DNA of 50,741 bases. Source: Actinomycetota bacterium (GTDB taxonomy: Bacteria > Actinomycetota > Acidimicrobiia > Acidimicrobiales > Ilumatobacteraceae). The stretch lies in the NCBI GenBank assembly GCA_016213625.1, contig JACQZZ010000094.1, positions 1 to 50,741 of the forward strand, read 5' to 3'. Below, piece after piece: positions 8,038-16,108 of this stretch (positions within the stretch are counted from its first letter, which is position 1; each line of letters opens with the position of its first letter). Position numbers and translations under genes: made by a program. Below the pieces are notes generated by a model. That model was given only the letters and a program-made list of their open reading frames with translations, had not been told where the DNA came from and ran no database searches.

Positions 8038-9780
8038 ATGATCGCCCCCGTGATCGACCACTACAAGGCCGCCCGTGCCGACCTCGAAGCCCCCGGTTCC
8101 CCCTTCCACATGAGCACCATCGAGGTGCGTGGCACTCCGATGCGGGTGTTCGACAGCGCGCCGCCCAACATGCGCGTGCTGTGGGAGATGACCGCCGCCC
8201 ACGGCGACAAGGCGTACATCGTGTACGAGGACGAGCGCTACTCGTTCAACGAGATCCACGCGCAGGTGCGCAAGCTGGCTGCCCATCTCGCCGAGCACGG
8301 CGTGAAGGCGGGCGACCGGGTGGCGCTGGCCATGCGCAACTATCCCGAGTGGGTGGTCGGCTACTGGGCCGCCATCAGCCTCGGTGCGGCCTGCGTGGGC
8401 ATGAACGCGTGGTGGACGCCGCACGAGATGGAGTACGCGCTCGACGACAGCCACCCGAAGGCGCTCATCGTCGACGACGAGCGTCTCGAGCGCGTCAGCC
8501 ACGTCCTGGAGGCAGTGCGCGTGCGCCTGCCGCAGCCGATGGAGGTCATCACGGTGCGCAGCGATCGCGACCTGCCGCCGTACGCATTCCGCTGGAACGA
8601 CATCATGGCGGCGGACGACCCCGGCACGCTGCCCGCCGCCGAGATCGACCCCGACGACGACGCCACCATCTTCTACACGTCGGGCACCACCGGTTTCCCG
8701 AAGGGCGCACAGCTCACCCACCGCGGCTCGGTGCACAACCTTCTGAACCTGGTGTACATGGGGGCCGCGGTCGCCGCGGCCGAGGCCAAGGCCGTCGCCG
8801 CCGGCGAGGTCGAGGCACCGTCCACGCCGCCGTCGGCGTTGCCCCCGGTGTTCATGGCCCCCACGCCGTTGTTCCACGTCACCGCCTGCAACTGCCTGCT
8901 CCACCCGGCCACCGCGAGCGGCGCCACCATCGTGCTCACCTACAAGTGGGATGCCGGTCGCGCACTCGAGCTCATCGAGCGCGAGAAGGTCACCAACTTC
9001 TCGGGCGTGCCCACCATGGGCCGCGAATTGCTCATGCACCCCGACTGGTCGAAGCGCGACACGTCGTCGCTGGCCAGCATCAGCGGTGGCGGCTCGGCCG
9101 TGCAGCCCGACCTGGTGAAGAAGATCGACGGCGCACTGGAGAAGGGCACGCCCACCACCGGGTACGGCATGACCGAGACGCACGGCATCATCACCGCCAA
9201 CTCGTCACGGTTCTATCTCGACAAGCCCGCGTCGTGCGGCCCGGTGGTGCCCACGCTCGACTTCAAGTTGGTCGACGAGGACGGCAACGACCTGCCGCCC
9301 GGGCCCGACACCGTCGGCGTGTTGTGCGTGCGTGGCTCCATCGTCATCAAGGGCTACATCAACCGGCCCGAAGCCACGGCCGAGTCCATCAAGGACGGCT
9401 GGCTGAACACGGGCGACATCGCACGCATCGACGAGGACGGCTGGGTGTTCATCGTCGACCGAGCCAAGGACATGGTCATCCGCGGCGGCGAGAACGTGTA
9501 CTGCAGCGAGGTCGAGGCTGCCATCTACCACCACGACTCCGTCGCCGAGGCCATCGTGTTCGGCGTGCCCGACGACCGCCTGGGCGAGGAAGTGGCCGCG
9601 TGCATCGTGCCCAAGGAGGGCCACACGGTCACCGCCGAGGAGATCCAGGCGTTCCTGAAGGCCGACCTCGCCGCCTACAAGATCCCCTCGAGGATCTGGC
9701 TGCGCACCGAACCCATTCCGCGCAATGCCAGCGGCAAGTTCTTGAAGCGCGAGGTGCGCAAGGAAATCCTGGAGGGCTGA
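8038..9780 (+). CDS. Acyl-CoA synthetase (AMP-forming, FadD-type)
   Basis: A 580-residue ANL-superfamily enzyme activating a carboxylic acid via an acyl-adenylate to its CoA thioester. Motifs are complete: P-loop TIFYTSGTTGFPKGAQLTHR, A5 GYGMTETHG, the hinge region DGWLNTGDIARID, IVDRAKDMVIRGGENVY, and the catalytic Lys in NASGKFLKREVR. An Ala-rich insertion (AAVAAAEAKAVAAGEVEAP) follows the P-loop. ATG 8038 is used; GTG 8050 is an alternative. The alpha/beta hydrolase gene begins 5 bp downstream, suggesting a shared lipid or xenobiotic acid pathway. The chain-length preference cannot be read from sequence. Confidence 0.88.
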   Translation: MIAPVIDHYKAARADLEAPGSPFHMSTIEVRGTPMRVFDSAPPNMRVLWEMTAAHGDKAYIVYEDERYSFNEIHAQVRKLAAHLAEHGVKAGDRVALAMRNYPEWVVGYWAAISLGAACVGMNAWWTPHEMEYALDDSHPKALIVDDERLERVSHVLEAVRVRLPQPMEVITVRSDRDLPPYAFRWNDIMAADDPGTLPAAEIDPDDDATIFYTSGTTGFPKGAQLTHRGSVHNLLNLVYMGAAVAAAEAKAVAAGEVEAPSTPPSALPPVFMAPTPLFHVTACNCLLHPATASGATIVLTYKWDAGRALELIEREKVTNFSGVPTMGRELLMHPDWSKRDTSSLASISGGGSAVQPDLVKKIDGALEKGTPTTGYGMTETHGIITANSSRFYLDKPASCGPVVPTLDFKLVDEDGNDLPPGPDTVGVLCVRGSIVIKGYINRPEATAESIKDGWLNTGDIARIDEDGWVFIVDRAKDMVIRGGENVYCSEVEAAIYHHDSVAEAIVFGVPDDRLGEEVAACIVPKEGHTVTAEEIQAFLKADLAAYKIPSRIWLRTEPIPRNASGKFLKREVRKEILEG

Positions 9781-9785
9781 CCGTC

Positions 9786-10610
9786 GTGCCGAACACGTCG
9801 AATGGAAGTGTGCAGATTCACTACGACGTGTTCGGCGACGCGTCGAACCCCACGCTGCTGATGGTCAACGGCCTCGGCAGCCAGTGCATCAACTACCAGG
9901 ACGCGTGGTGCGAGATGTTCGCCGCCGAGGGCCTGCAGGTGGTGCGGTTCGACAACCGCGACGTGGGACTCAGCTCGCACCTCCCGGGTGTGGAGTACAC
10001 GCTGAGCGACATGGCGGCCGACGCGATCGCCGTGCTCGACGCGATCGGGGTGGAACGGGCGCACGTGATGGGGCTGTCGATGGGCGGCATGATCGTGCAG
10101 ACGATGGCCATCGAGCACCCGCACCGGTTGCTCACGATGACCTCGGTGATGAGCACCACCGGCGAGCCCGAGTACCGCAAGAGCACACCGCGAGCGTTCG
10201 AACTGCTCACCGCGCCCGGCGCCACGTCCAAGCAGGAGTACCTGGACAACGCGGTCGCCGGTCTGCGCGAGTGGGGCAGCCCAGAGTACGCCGACGAGGC
10301 ACGCTTGCGCGCCGATGCCGAGCGCGCGTTCGAACGGTCCTTCGACCCCGCCGGGGTGGGGCGCCAGTACATGGCGGTCGTGGCCAGCGGTTCCCGCGCC
10401 GAGGCCCTGCGTGCGGTCACCGTGCCCACGCTGGTGATGCACGGCGACCGCGACACGCTCATCCTGCCCATCGGTGGCGAACGCACCGCCGAGCTCATCC
10501 CCGGTGCCCGCTACGAGGTCATCGCCGGTATGGGCCACGACTACCCGCCGGAGCTGTGGCCGCGATGGGTGGAGCTCATCGTCGGGCACATCCGCCAGCA
10601 CACGGCCTGA
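9786..10610 (+). CDS. Alpha/beta hydrolase
   Basis: A 274-residue alpha/beta hydrolase-fold enzyme. The oxyanion region is MVNGLGSQCINYQ, a conserved RFDNRDVGLSS loop follows, the nucleophile elbow is GLSMGG, and the acid and histidine are in HGDRDTL and GMGHDYP. The DNRDVGLS signature occurs in a common actinobacterial esterase-like subgroup, but the substrate is unknown. GTG 9786 follows the acyl-CoA synthetase stop by 5 bp and the nitroreductase starts 22 bp after, so these three probably form an operon. Confidence 0.85.
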   Translation: MPNTSNGSVQIHYDVFGDASNPTLLMVNGLGSQCINYQDAWCEMFAAEGLQVVRFDNRDVGLSSHLPGVEYTLSDMAADAIAVLDAIGVERAHVMGLSMGGMIVQTMAIEHPHRLLTMTSVMSTTGEPEYRKSTPRAFELLTAPGATSKQEYLDNAVAGLREWGSPEYADEARLRADAERAFERSFDPAGVGRQYMAVVASGSRAEALRAVTVPTLVMHGDRDTLILPIGGERTAELIPGARYEVIAGMGHDYPPELWPRWVELIVGHIRQHTA

Positions 10611-10632
10611 TCCAGCACGGCATGATGTGGGG

Positions 10633-11187
10633 ATGACCCCCGACGACTTCGCCCAGCTCGTTCGCGCCCGCCGCACGAGCATGCTCGTCGACCGCGACCG
10701 TGCCGTGCCGCGAGCGCTGGTCCAGGACCTCTGCGACCTGGCGCAATGGGCGCCGAACCACAAGCGCACCTGGCCATGGCGATTCGCACTCGTCGAGGGT
10801 GAAGGCCGCGCCCGGCTGGGCGAGGTCATCGCCGACGCGATGGAACTGCACGGCGATCCTCCGGAGAAGGTGACCAAGGCGCGCGGCAAGTACCTGCGCA
10901 CACCGGCCACGCTCGTGGTGGGTTCTGCCGAAGGCGACTCGCCACTGCGCACCGCCGAGAACCGCGATGCCGTCGCCGCCGGCGTACAGACCCTGCTGCT
11001 GGCCGCCACGGCGCACGGACTGGCCAGCTACTGGGGCTCGTGCCCGAAGGGCGCCAACGACGTCGTGGCCGAGTTGTGCGGCTTCGAGGCCGGCACCCAC
11101 GTGGCCGCCATCATCTACCTCGGCTGGGCCACCGAACAGGTCGCCCCGCCCGAGCGCCCCACGGCCGCCCTCCACATCGTCGACTGA
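10633..11187 (+). CDS. Nitroreductase family protein (FMN-dependent)
   Basis: A 184-residue member of the FMN-binding nitroreductase fold. Family features are RARRTSMLVDRD near the N-terminus (FMN phosphate contacts), AQWAPNHKRTWPWRF (about residues 36-50), and the C-terminal GLASYWGS-IYLGWA strands. It is shorter than classical NfsB enzymes and resembles the small nitroreductases that reduce quinones or nitro compounds. It is the third gene of the acyl-CoA synthetase / hydrolase / nitroreductase run. A hairpin 44 bp downstream probably ends the transcript. Confidence 0.85.
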   Translation: MTPDDFAQLVRARRTSMLVDRDRAVPRALVQDLCDLAQWAPNHKRTWPWRFALVEGEGRARLGEVIADAMELHGDPPEKVTKARGKYLRTPATLVVGSAEGDSPLRTAENRDAVAAGVQTLLLAATAHGLASYWGSCPKGANDVVAELCGFEAGTHVAAIIYLGWATEQVAPPERPTAALHIVD

Positions 11188-11230
11188 CCCCCGACCGCGT
11201 CCCCACCGGTTTGTTCACCGCATGCACCAG

Positions 11231-11251
11231 ATGTTGCGCCCGGCGCAACAT
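11231..11251. terminator. Bidirectional hairpin between convergent genes
   Basis: A perfect 9-bp stem (ATGTTGCGC / GCGCAACAT) with the 3-nt loop CCG. It lies in the 85-bp space between the nitroreductase (+) and a lipoprotein gene (-). There is no T-tract, which is common for actinobacterial terminators. Confidence 0.6.
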
Positions 11252-11272
11252 TCGGTGCGCACGATGCGCCCA

Positions 11273-11848
11273 TCAGGGGGTGGCGCGGGGTTCGGCCTTG
11301 ACTGCCAGCGCCAGCGCGCTGGTCTGATCGGGCGCGGTGACGGAGAAGAACCCGTTCTCCACCTTCACGATCACCTCGTACTCCTCGCCATCCGCGGTGG
11401 CGTGGGTGACCCCGCGTGCGGCCAAGCCCGGGCCGTCGAGCTCGTCGACCACTTCGTCGGTGACGCCCGGGTTGAGGAAGTCGCCCGGCGACTGCACCTG
11501 CACCACGACCTCGTACTCGCGGCTGCCCACCTGCAGCAGGTACTGGCACGAGTCGGCCGACAACGCCGCGGTGTCGGTGACGCGGCCCGCTCCCCTGCCG
11601 TCGATGCTGACGCCCCGGAAGTCGTCCTCGGTGAGGGCCGTGCACAGGTCGCCTCCGAACAGCGCATCGGGCGGGAGGCTGTCGGTGACGTCGGGTGGTT
11701 GGGTGTCGTTCGGTACCGGCAACAGGGTGTCGGGCGCCGAGGGCAGCGGCAGCGTGGCCGTGCCGGAGGTCTCGTCCTCGCCACCGCTGCAGGCGGAGAG
11801 CAGCATCGCGGCGCACACCACGAACATGCACAGCCGCCGACGAACCAT
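11273..11848 (-). CDS. Putative lipoprotein
   Basis: A 191-residue protein with a lipoprotein signal: RRR start, hydrophobic helix, then lipobox LLSAC with Cys about residue 20. A Thr/Pro/Ser/Asp-rich linker (about 25-55) leads to a folded domain with LCTALTEDDFRGVSIDGRG and paired Cys (GDLCTAL and DSCQYLL), a pattern common in actinobacterial DUF3558-like lipoproteins. Function unknown; it would sit on the outer face of the membrane. Start ATG 11848 was chosen because it gives the signal peptide and because TAGCGT (11862-11857) lies 8 nt upstream. Confidence 0.75.
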   Translation of the reverse strand: MVRRRLCMFVVCAAMLLSACSGGEDETSGTATLPLPSAPDTLLPVPNDTQPPDVTDSLPPDALFGGDLCTALTEDDFRGVSIDGRGAGRVTDTAALSADSCQYLLQVGSREYEVVVQVQSPGDFLNPGVTDEVVDELDGPGLAARGVTHATADGEEYEVIVKVENGFFSVTAPDQTSALALAVKAEPRATP

Positions 11849-11859
11849 CGACTGCGACG

Positions 11860-12249
11860 CTACCGCTCGGACCGTCCCCGCTCCTGCCACCCCTCGATCG
11901 CCAACAACGGCACGTCGAAGCACCACGCCTCGAACGTGAGCCCGATGGACGGATCGCCCTCCCAGGGATACTTGGCCCCCATCAGCTCACCGACGCTGCG
12001 GCGTTCGGACGGGTCCTGCACCGGACGCGCGACGCCGTGGCGGATGTCGCCGTCGATGCGCACGGTGACCGATGGCGAGGCGATCGCGTTGCGATACCAG
12101 TCGGCGGTGGGGCCATTGCCGGAGATGAGGTACAGCGTGTCGCCGACGACACCGAACCAGATCTCCACCTCGTGCACGCGGCCGCTCCGGCGGCCAGTGG
12201 TGCTGACGTAGCAGCACTCGGTGTCGGCGTGGGCCGTGAGCCAACTCAT
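11860..12249 (-). CDS. DDN/Rv3547-family deazaflavin-dependent nitroreductase-like protein
   Basis: A 129-residue split-barrel protein. The segments YVSTTGRRSGRVHEVEIWF, LYLISGNGPTADWYRN and VTVRIDG are the diagnostic features of the F420H2-dependent Ddn family (quinone/nitro reductases, FDOR superfamily). It starts 4 bp after the mutase stop codon, so it is translated from the same message. F420 binding is family-based inference; a related flavin- or heme-binding split barrel is the alternative. Confidence 0.8.
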   Translation of the reverse strand: MSWLTAHADTECCYVSTTGRRSGRVHEVEIWFGVVGDTLYLISGNGPTADWYRNAIASPSVTVRIDGDIRHGVARPVQDPSERRSVGELMGAKYPWEGDPSIGLTFEAWCFDVPLLAIEGWQERGRSER

Positions 12250-12253
12250 GCGG

Positions 12254-13834
12254 TCACCTCGGCGTGTAGACGCCGAACACCTCGCGCAACGCGTCGCTGA
12301 CCTCGCCGAGGGTGGCGTTGGCGCGCAGCGCTTCCTTCATCGGGTACAGCACGTTCTGTGTGCCGCGAGCGGCGGCCTTCACGTCGTCGAGACGGGTCTG
12401 CACCAGCGCGAGGTCGCGGTTCGCCTTGAACGCGCCCAGCCGCTCCTTCTGGCCCTTCTCGAGCAGCGGATCGATGGGGAACACGTCGGGCTCGGGCTCG
12501 TTCTCCACCTTGAACTTGTTCACGCCGACGATGACGCGCTCGTCGTCGTCGATGCTCTTCGCGTACGCGTACGCGGCTTCCATGATCTCGTCCTGCTGGA
12601 AGCCCGCCTCGATGGCCTCGACGGCGCCACCCATCTCGTCGATGCGCTGGATGTACTCCCACGCCAGCCGCTCGACCTCGTCGGTGAGCGTCTCGACGAA
12701 ATAGCTCCCGGCGAGCGGGTCGGGGGTGTCGACGATGCCGCTCTCGTACCCGATGACCTGCTGCGTACGCAGCGCGATGCGCGCGGCCCGCTCGGTGGGC
12801 AGGCTGAGCGCCTCGTCGTAGCCATTGGTGTGCAGGCTCTGCGTGCCACCCATGACGGCCGCCATGCTCTGCACGGCGACGCGCACGATGTTGGTCTCGG
12901 GCTGCTGGGCGGTGAGCGTGCTGCCGCCGGTCTGGGTGTGGAAGCGGAGGAGCTTGCTGCTCTCCTTCTTCGCCCCGAAGCGCTCGGTCATCAGGCGGTA
13001 CCAGATGCGGCGAGACGCACGGAACTTGGCGACCTCTTCGAAGAAGTTGTTGTGCGCGTTCCAGAAGAAGCTGAGGCGCGGCGCGAAGTCGTCGACGTCG
13101 AGCCCCGCCGCGATGGCGGCCTCGACGTACGCGATGCCGTTGGCGATGGTGAACGCGATCTCCTGCACCGCGGTGCTGCCCGCCTCGCGGATGTGGTACC
13201 CGCTGATGGAGATGGTGTTCCACTTCGGCACGTGCTGGCTGCAGTACTCGAAGATGTTGGTGATGACCCGCATGCTGGGCTTCGGCGGATACACGTAGGT
13301 GCCGCGAGCGATGTACTCCTTCAGCAGGTCGTTCTGGATGGTGCCGCTGATGGCCGAGGCCGGCACACCCTGCTCCTCGGCGACCAGCTCGTACATCAGC
13401 AGCAGGATGGCGGCCGTGGAGTTGATGGTCATCGACGTGGACACCTTGTCGAGCGGCAGGCCACCCAGCAGCGTGCGCATGTCGTCGATGGAGTCGATGG
13501 CGACACCCACCTTGCCGACTTCGCCCTCGGACCGCGGGTGGTCGCTGTCGTACCCCATCTGCGTGGGCAGGTCGAAGGCACAGCTGAGGCCGGTCTGGCC
13601 GGCTTCGAGCAGGAACTTGAATCGCTCGTTGGTGCTGGCCGCCGAACCGAAGCCGGCGTACTGACGCATCGTCCACAACTTGCCGCGGTACATCGTGGGA
13701 TACACACCACGCGTGTAGGGCGGCGCGCCGGGCGTACCCAGCTGGGCGGCGGCGTCCCACCCGGCCAGATCGTCGGCCGTGTAGAGCGGCCTCACCACGA
13801 TGCCGCTGTCGGTGCGCTTGCTGTCGTCAGTCAC
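12254..13834 (-). CDS. Methylmalonyl-CoA mutase family, large subunit without B12 domain
   Basis: A 526-residue (beta/alpha)8 barrel of acyl-CoA mutases that ends before any cobalamin-binding domain, so it must work with a separate small B12 subunit not seen here. Substrate-pocket residues can be read by motif: MRQYAGFG carries the Tyr equivalent to Tyr89 of methylmalonyl-CoA mutase (Phe in isobutyryl-, Ile in 2-hydroxyisobutyryl-CoA mutases), and [21 protein letters not shown] carries the Arg equivalent to Arg207. This points to methylmalonyl-CoA/succinyl-CoA rather than other acyl-CoAs. Start GTG 13834 has TACGCT (13847-13842) 7 nt upstream. A DDN-family gene follows in the same operon. Confidence 0.88.
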   Translation of the reverse strand: MTDDSKRTDSGIVVRPLYTADDLAGWDAAAQLGTPGAPPYTRGVYPTMYRGKLWTMRQYAGFGSAASTNERFKFLLEAGQTGLSCAFDLPTQMGYDSDHPRSEGEVGKVGVAIDSIDDMRTLLGGLPLDKVSTSMTINSTAAILLLMYELVAEEQGVPASAISGTIQNDLLKEYIARGTYVYPPKPSMRVITNIFEYCSQHVPKWNTISISGYHIREAGSTAVQEIAFTIANGIAYVEAAIAAGLDVDDFAPRLSFFWNAHNNFFEEVAKFRASRRIWYRLMTERFGAKKESSKLLRFHTQTGGSTLTAQQPETNIVRVAVQSMAAVMGGTQSLHTNGYDEALSLPTERAARIALRTQQVIGYESGIVDTPDPLAGSYFVETLTDEVERLAWEYIQRIDEMGGAVEAIEAGFQQDEIMEAAYAYAKSIDDDERVIVGVNKFKVENEPEPDVFPIDPLLEKGQKERLGAFKANRDLALVQTRLDDVKAAARGTQNVLYPMKEALRANATLGEVSDALREVFGVYTPR

Positions 13835-13892
13835 GCCGACGAGCGTACGTCGGCGGGGTCGCTCGGGGCCATCCGGCGAGCCGGGCAGTCGA

Positions 13893-14288
13893 TCAGCGTG
13901 CTGCGATGATGGCGATCTCCAGCTTCCACGCCGGATTCGCCAGGGCCGGCACCGTGACGAGCGTGCTCGCCACGCGTCGGCCGTGCAGCGCACGATCGCG
14001 TACCTGCATCACCCAGGGCAGCGACGACAGGAAATCGACCACCACGTACGTGGTGATGCTGACGATGTCGGCCGGCACCATCTGCGCCTCGTCGAGGATG
14101 GCCGTGATGTTGGCCCACACGACTTCTGCCTGCTCCTCCACGCTGTCGGGCACGGATCGGTCGGGCCGGATGGGCACGACACCGCTCGAGTGCAGCCAGG
14201 TGCCCTTGCACTCGGTGAGCATCGCGTGCGCGTAGTTGGCCGCGGGCGGCGCAATACCCGCTGGGGCGATTTCTTCGTTCACCGTCAC
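13893..14288 (-). CDS. RidA (YjgF/UK114) fold protein
   Basis: A 131-residue Rid-family protein: N-terminal [21 protein letters not shown], central [30 protein letters not shown], and C-terminal [15 protein letters not shown]. Classical RidA deaminates reactive enamines and needs an Arg in the strand before the last one. In my hand alignment that position appears to be Ser (VASTLVTV), so classical 2-aminoacrylate deaminase activity is doubtful and another Rid subgroup is likely. Starts are GTG 14288 or GTG 14282. It diverges from the class II aldolase gene across 82 bp. Confidence 0.8.
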   Translation of the reverse strand: MTVNEEIAPAGIAPPAANYAHAMLTECKGTWLHSSGVVPIRPDRSVPDSVEEQAEVVWANITAILDEAQMVPADIVSITTYVVVDFLSSLPWVMQVRDRALHGRRVASTLVTVPALANPAWKLEIAIIAAR

Positions 14289-14370
14289 AGTGTGTCACTC
14301 GTCCTCGGCGGGCAACAGGGTCGAGCGCCCTACATCGACCCGACCACCGCGCTCCGCGTAGTCTGACGAC

Positions 14371-15186
14371 ATGACTGTCACCGAGCACGGCGTTCGCACG
14401 ATCGACGGGGTGGAGCTCACCCCGAAGGAAGTCCATCTCGACCTGCCGCGGCCGTTCGCGAGCGTCGAGGAAGAGCGCCTGCACCGCAAGCAGAAGCTGG
14501 CCGGCGCACTGCGCGTGTTCGGACGCGTCGGCTTCGGCGAAGGCGTCGCCGGGCACATCACGGTGCGCGACCCCGAGTTCCCCGAACTGTTCTGGGTGAA
14601 CCCGTTCGCGGTGAGCTTCCGCCACATCCGGGTGAGCGACCTCATCCTCGTCGACCACGAGGGCAACGTCGTCTACGGCAGCCGTCCGGTGAACCGCGCC
14701 GCGTTCGTCATCCACTCCGCCGTGCACCAGGCGCGCCCCGAGGTCGTCGCTGCCGCCCACAGCCACAGCGTGCACGGCAAGGCGTTCAGCTCGCTCGGCA
14801 TCCCGCTCGCCCCGCTCACCCAGGACTCGTGCATCTTCTACGAGGATCACGTGGTGGTCACCGCCCAGCGCGGCCGCGTGCAGTTCGGCATCGAGGACGG
14901 CCGCGAGTTGGTGTCGCAATTCCCCACCGGCAAGGCGGCCATCCACCAGAACCACGGCCTGTTCACCGTCGGCCAGACGGTCGACGAGGCGGCGTTCTGG
15001 TTCCTCAGCATGGACCGCACCTGCCAGGCGCAGTTGCTGGCGATGGCGGCCGGAACTCCCGTGCCGATCCCGCACGAGGACGCGGTGTACACCCGCGAGA
15101 ACACGGCGTCGCCCATCGCCGGCTGGCTGAGCTTCCAGCCGTTGTGGCAGGAGATCTGCCGCACCGATCCCGACCTGTTCGACTGA
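14371..15186 (+). CDS. Class II aldolase/adducin family protein
   Basis: A 271-residue zinc-dependent class II aldolase/adducin domain. The sequence begins with an extension (to about residue 35), then LAGALRVFGRVGFGEGVAGHITVRD. Metal-binding histidines are in AAAHSHSVHGK and IHQNHGL, with YED between them. Members are sugar-phosphate aldolases or decarboxylases; the substrate cannot be assigned. TAGTCT (14359-14364) lies 6 nt before the ATG, a leaderless promoter. The EamA transporter gene follows after 24 bp. Confidence 0.85.
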   Translation: MTVTEHGVRTIDGVELTPKEVHLDLPRPFASVEEERLHRKQKLAGALRVFGRVGFGEGVAGHITVRDPEFPELFWVNPFAVSFRHIRVSDLILVDHEGNVVYGSRPVNRAAFVIHSAVHQARPEVVAAAHSHSVHGKAFSSLGIPLAPLTQDSCIFYEDHVVVTAQRGRVQFGIEDGRELVSQFPTGKAAIHQNHGLFTVGQTVDEAAFWFLSMDRTCQAQLLAMAAGTPVPIPHEDAVYTRENTASPIAGWLSFQPLWQEICRTDPDLFD

Positions 15187-15210
15187 TCCGGCCGGGCACG
15201 GCCCGCCATC

Positions 15211-16089
15211 GTGCGTTCCTCGAGCCAGTTCTTCCGCACCGCGTCTCCGGAGGCGCTGTTCGTCATCTCCGGCATCTGCCAGTACACCGGCGCGGTCATC
15301 GCCGTGAACCTGTTCGACGAACTGAACCCGGCCACGGTGGCGGTGTTCCGCGTGCTGCTCGGCGCGTTCCCCATCCTGCTGATCTCGATGCGCGACCAGC
15401 GAGCCTGGACCCGCGACGACCTGAAGGCCGCGGCCGTGTTCGGGTTGGCGACCGCCGCGATGAACCTGTGCTTCTATCTCGGCATCGACCGCCTGCCGCT
15501 GGGCAAGAGCGTGGTGATGGAGTTCATCGGCCCCATCGCGGTCGCCGCCTACTTCACGCGCACCCGTCGCAACACGGTCGCCTTGGTGCTGGCCGCGTCG
15601 GGCGTGGCCATCCTGTCGGGCGTGGAGCTGGGTGGCGACCCGCTCGGCGTGCTGTTCATCCTGATGGCCTCGGCGTTCTGGGCCGCGTACATCGTGCTCG
15701 GTCGACGAGTCGCCGGACTGGACCGCGGGCTCAGCGGCCTCGGTGTGGGTCTGTTGATCGGCGGCCTGGCGATCATGCCGTTCGGCTTCGGCGAACTCGG
15801 CACGGTGATCACCACGCCGCGCCTGCTGTGGCTGTGCTTCCTGGTGGGTCTGCTGTCGTCGTCCATCGGCTATGCCATCGACCAGGTCGTGCTGCGTCGC
15901 ATCCCGATGCGCCGCTTCGCGTTGCTGCTCGCGTTGTTGCCGGTGACCGCGATGGTGGTGGGTCTGATCGCCCTCGACCAGACCCCGAGCATCGCCGATC
16001 TGGCCGGCGCCGCACTGGTGATCAGCGGCGTGGTGCTCCAAGAACGCGACGAACTCCCGTCGCCCATGCCGGAGGAGATCCCCGGCTGA
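15211..16089 (+). CDS. EamA/RhtA-like drug/metabolite exporter
   Basis: A 292-residue integral membrane protein with about ten hydrophobic helices in two EamA repeats (about residues 15-140 and 150-285). Features include the first-repeat end GKSVVMEFIGPIAVA and second-repeat segments SSSIGYAIDQVVLRRIP and LLALLPVTAMVVGLIAL. This layout resembles RhtA-type threonine/homoserine exporters. GTG 15211 is the start, 24 bp after the aldolase gene, so the two are probably co-transcribed. The exported compound is unknown. Confidence 0.85.
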   Translation: MRSSSQFFRTASPEALFVISGICQYTGAVIAVNLFDELNPATVAVFRVLLGAFPILLISMRDQRAWTRDDLKAAAVFGLATAAMNLCFYLGIDRLPLGKSVVMEFIGPIAVAAYFTRTRRNTVALVLAASGVAILSGVELGGDPLGVLFILMASAFWAAYIVLGRRVAGLDRGLSGLGVGLLIGGLAIMPFGFGELGTVITTPRLLWLCFLVGLLSSSIGYAIDQVVLRRIPMRRFALLLALLPVTAMVVGLIALDQTPSIADLAGAALVISGVVLQERDELPSPMPEEIPG

Positions 16090-16108
16090 CCACGGCTAAA
16101 GTCCGCCC

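Noticed and set aside
8036..8052. A leaderless promoter (TAATGA) for the acyl-CoA synthetase at GTG 8050.
   Set aside because: The sixth base is A, not T, so the fit is imperfect; ATG 8038 was kept as start with GTG 8050 noted as an alternative.
12221..13909. A long plus-strand open frame opposite the mutase gene.
   Set aside because: Shadow of the mutase; no domain or start signals.
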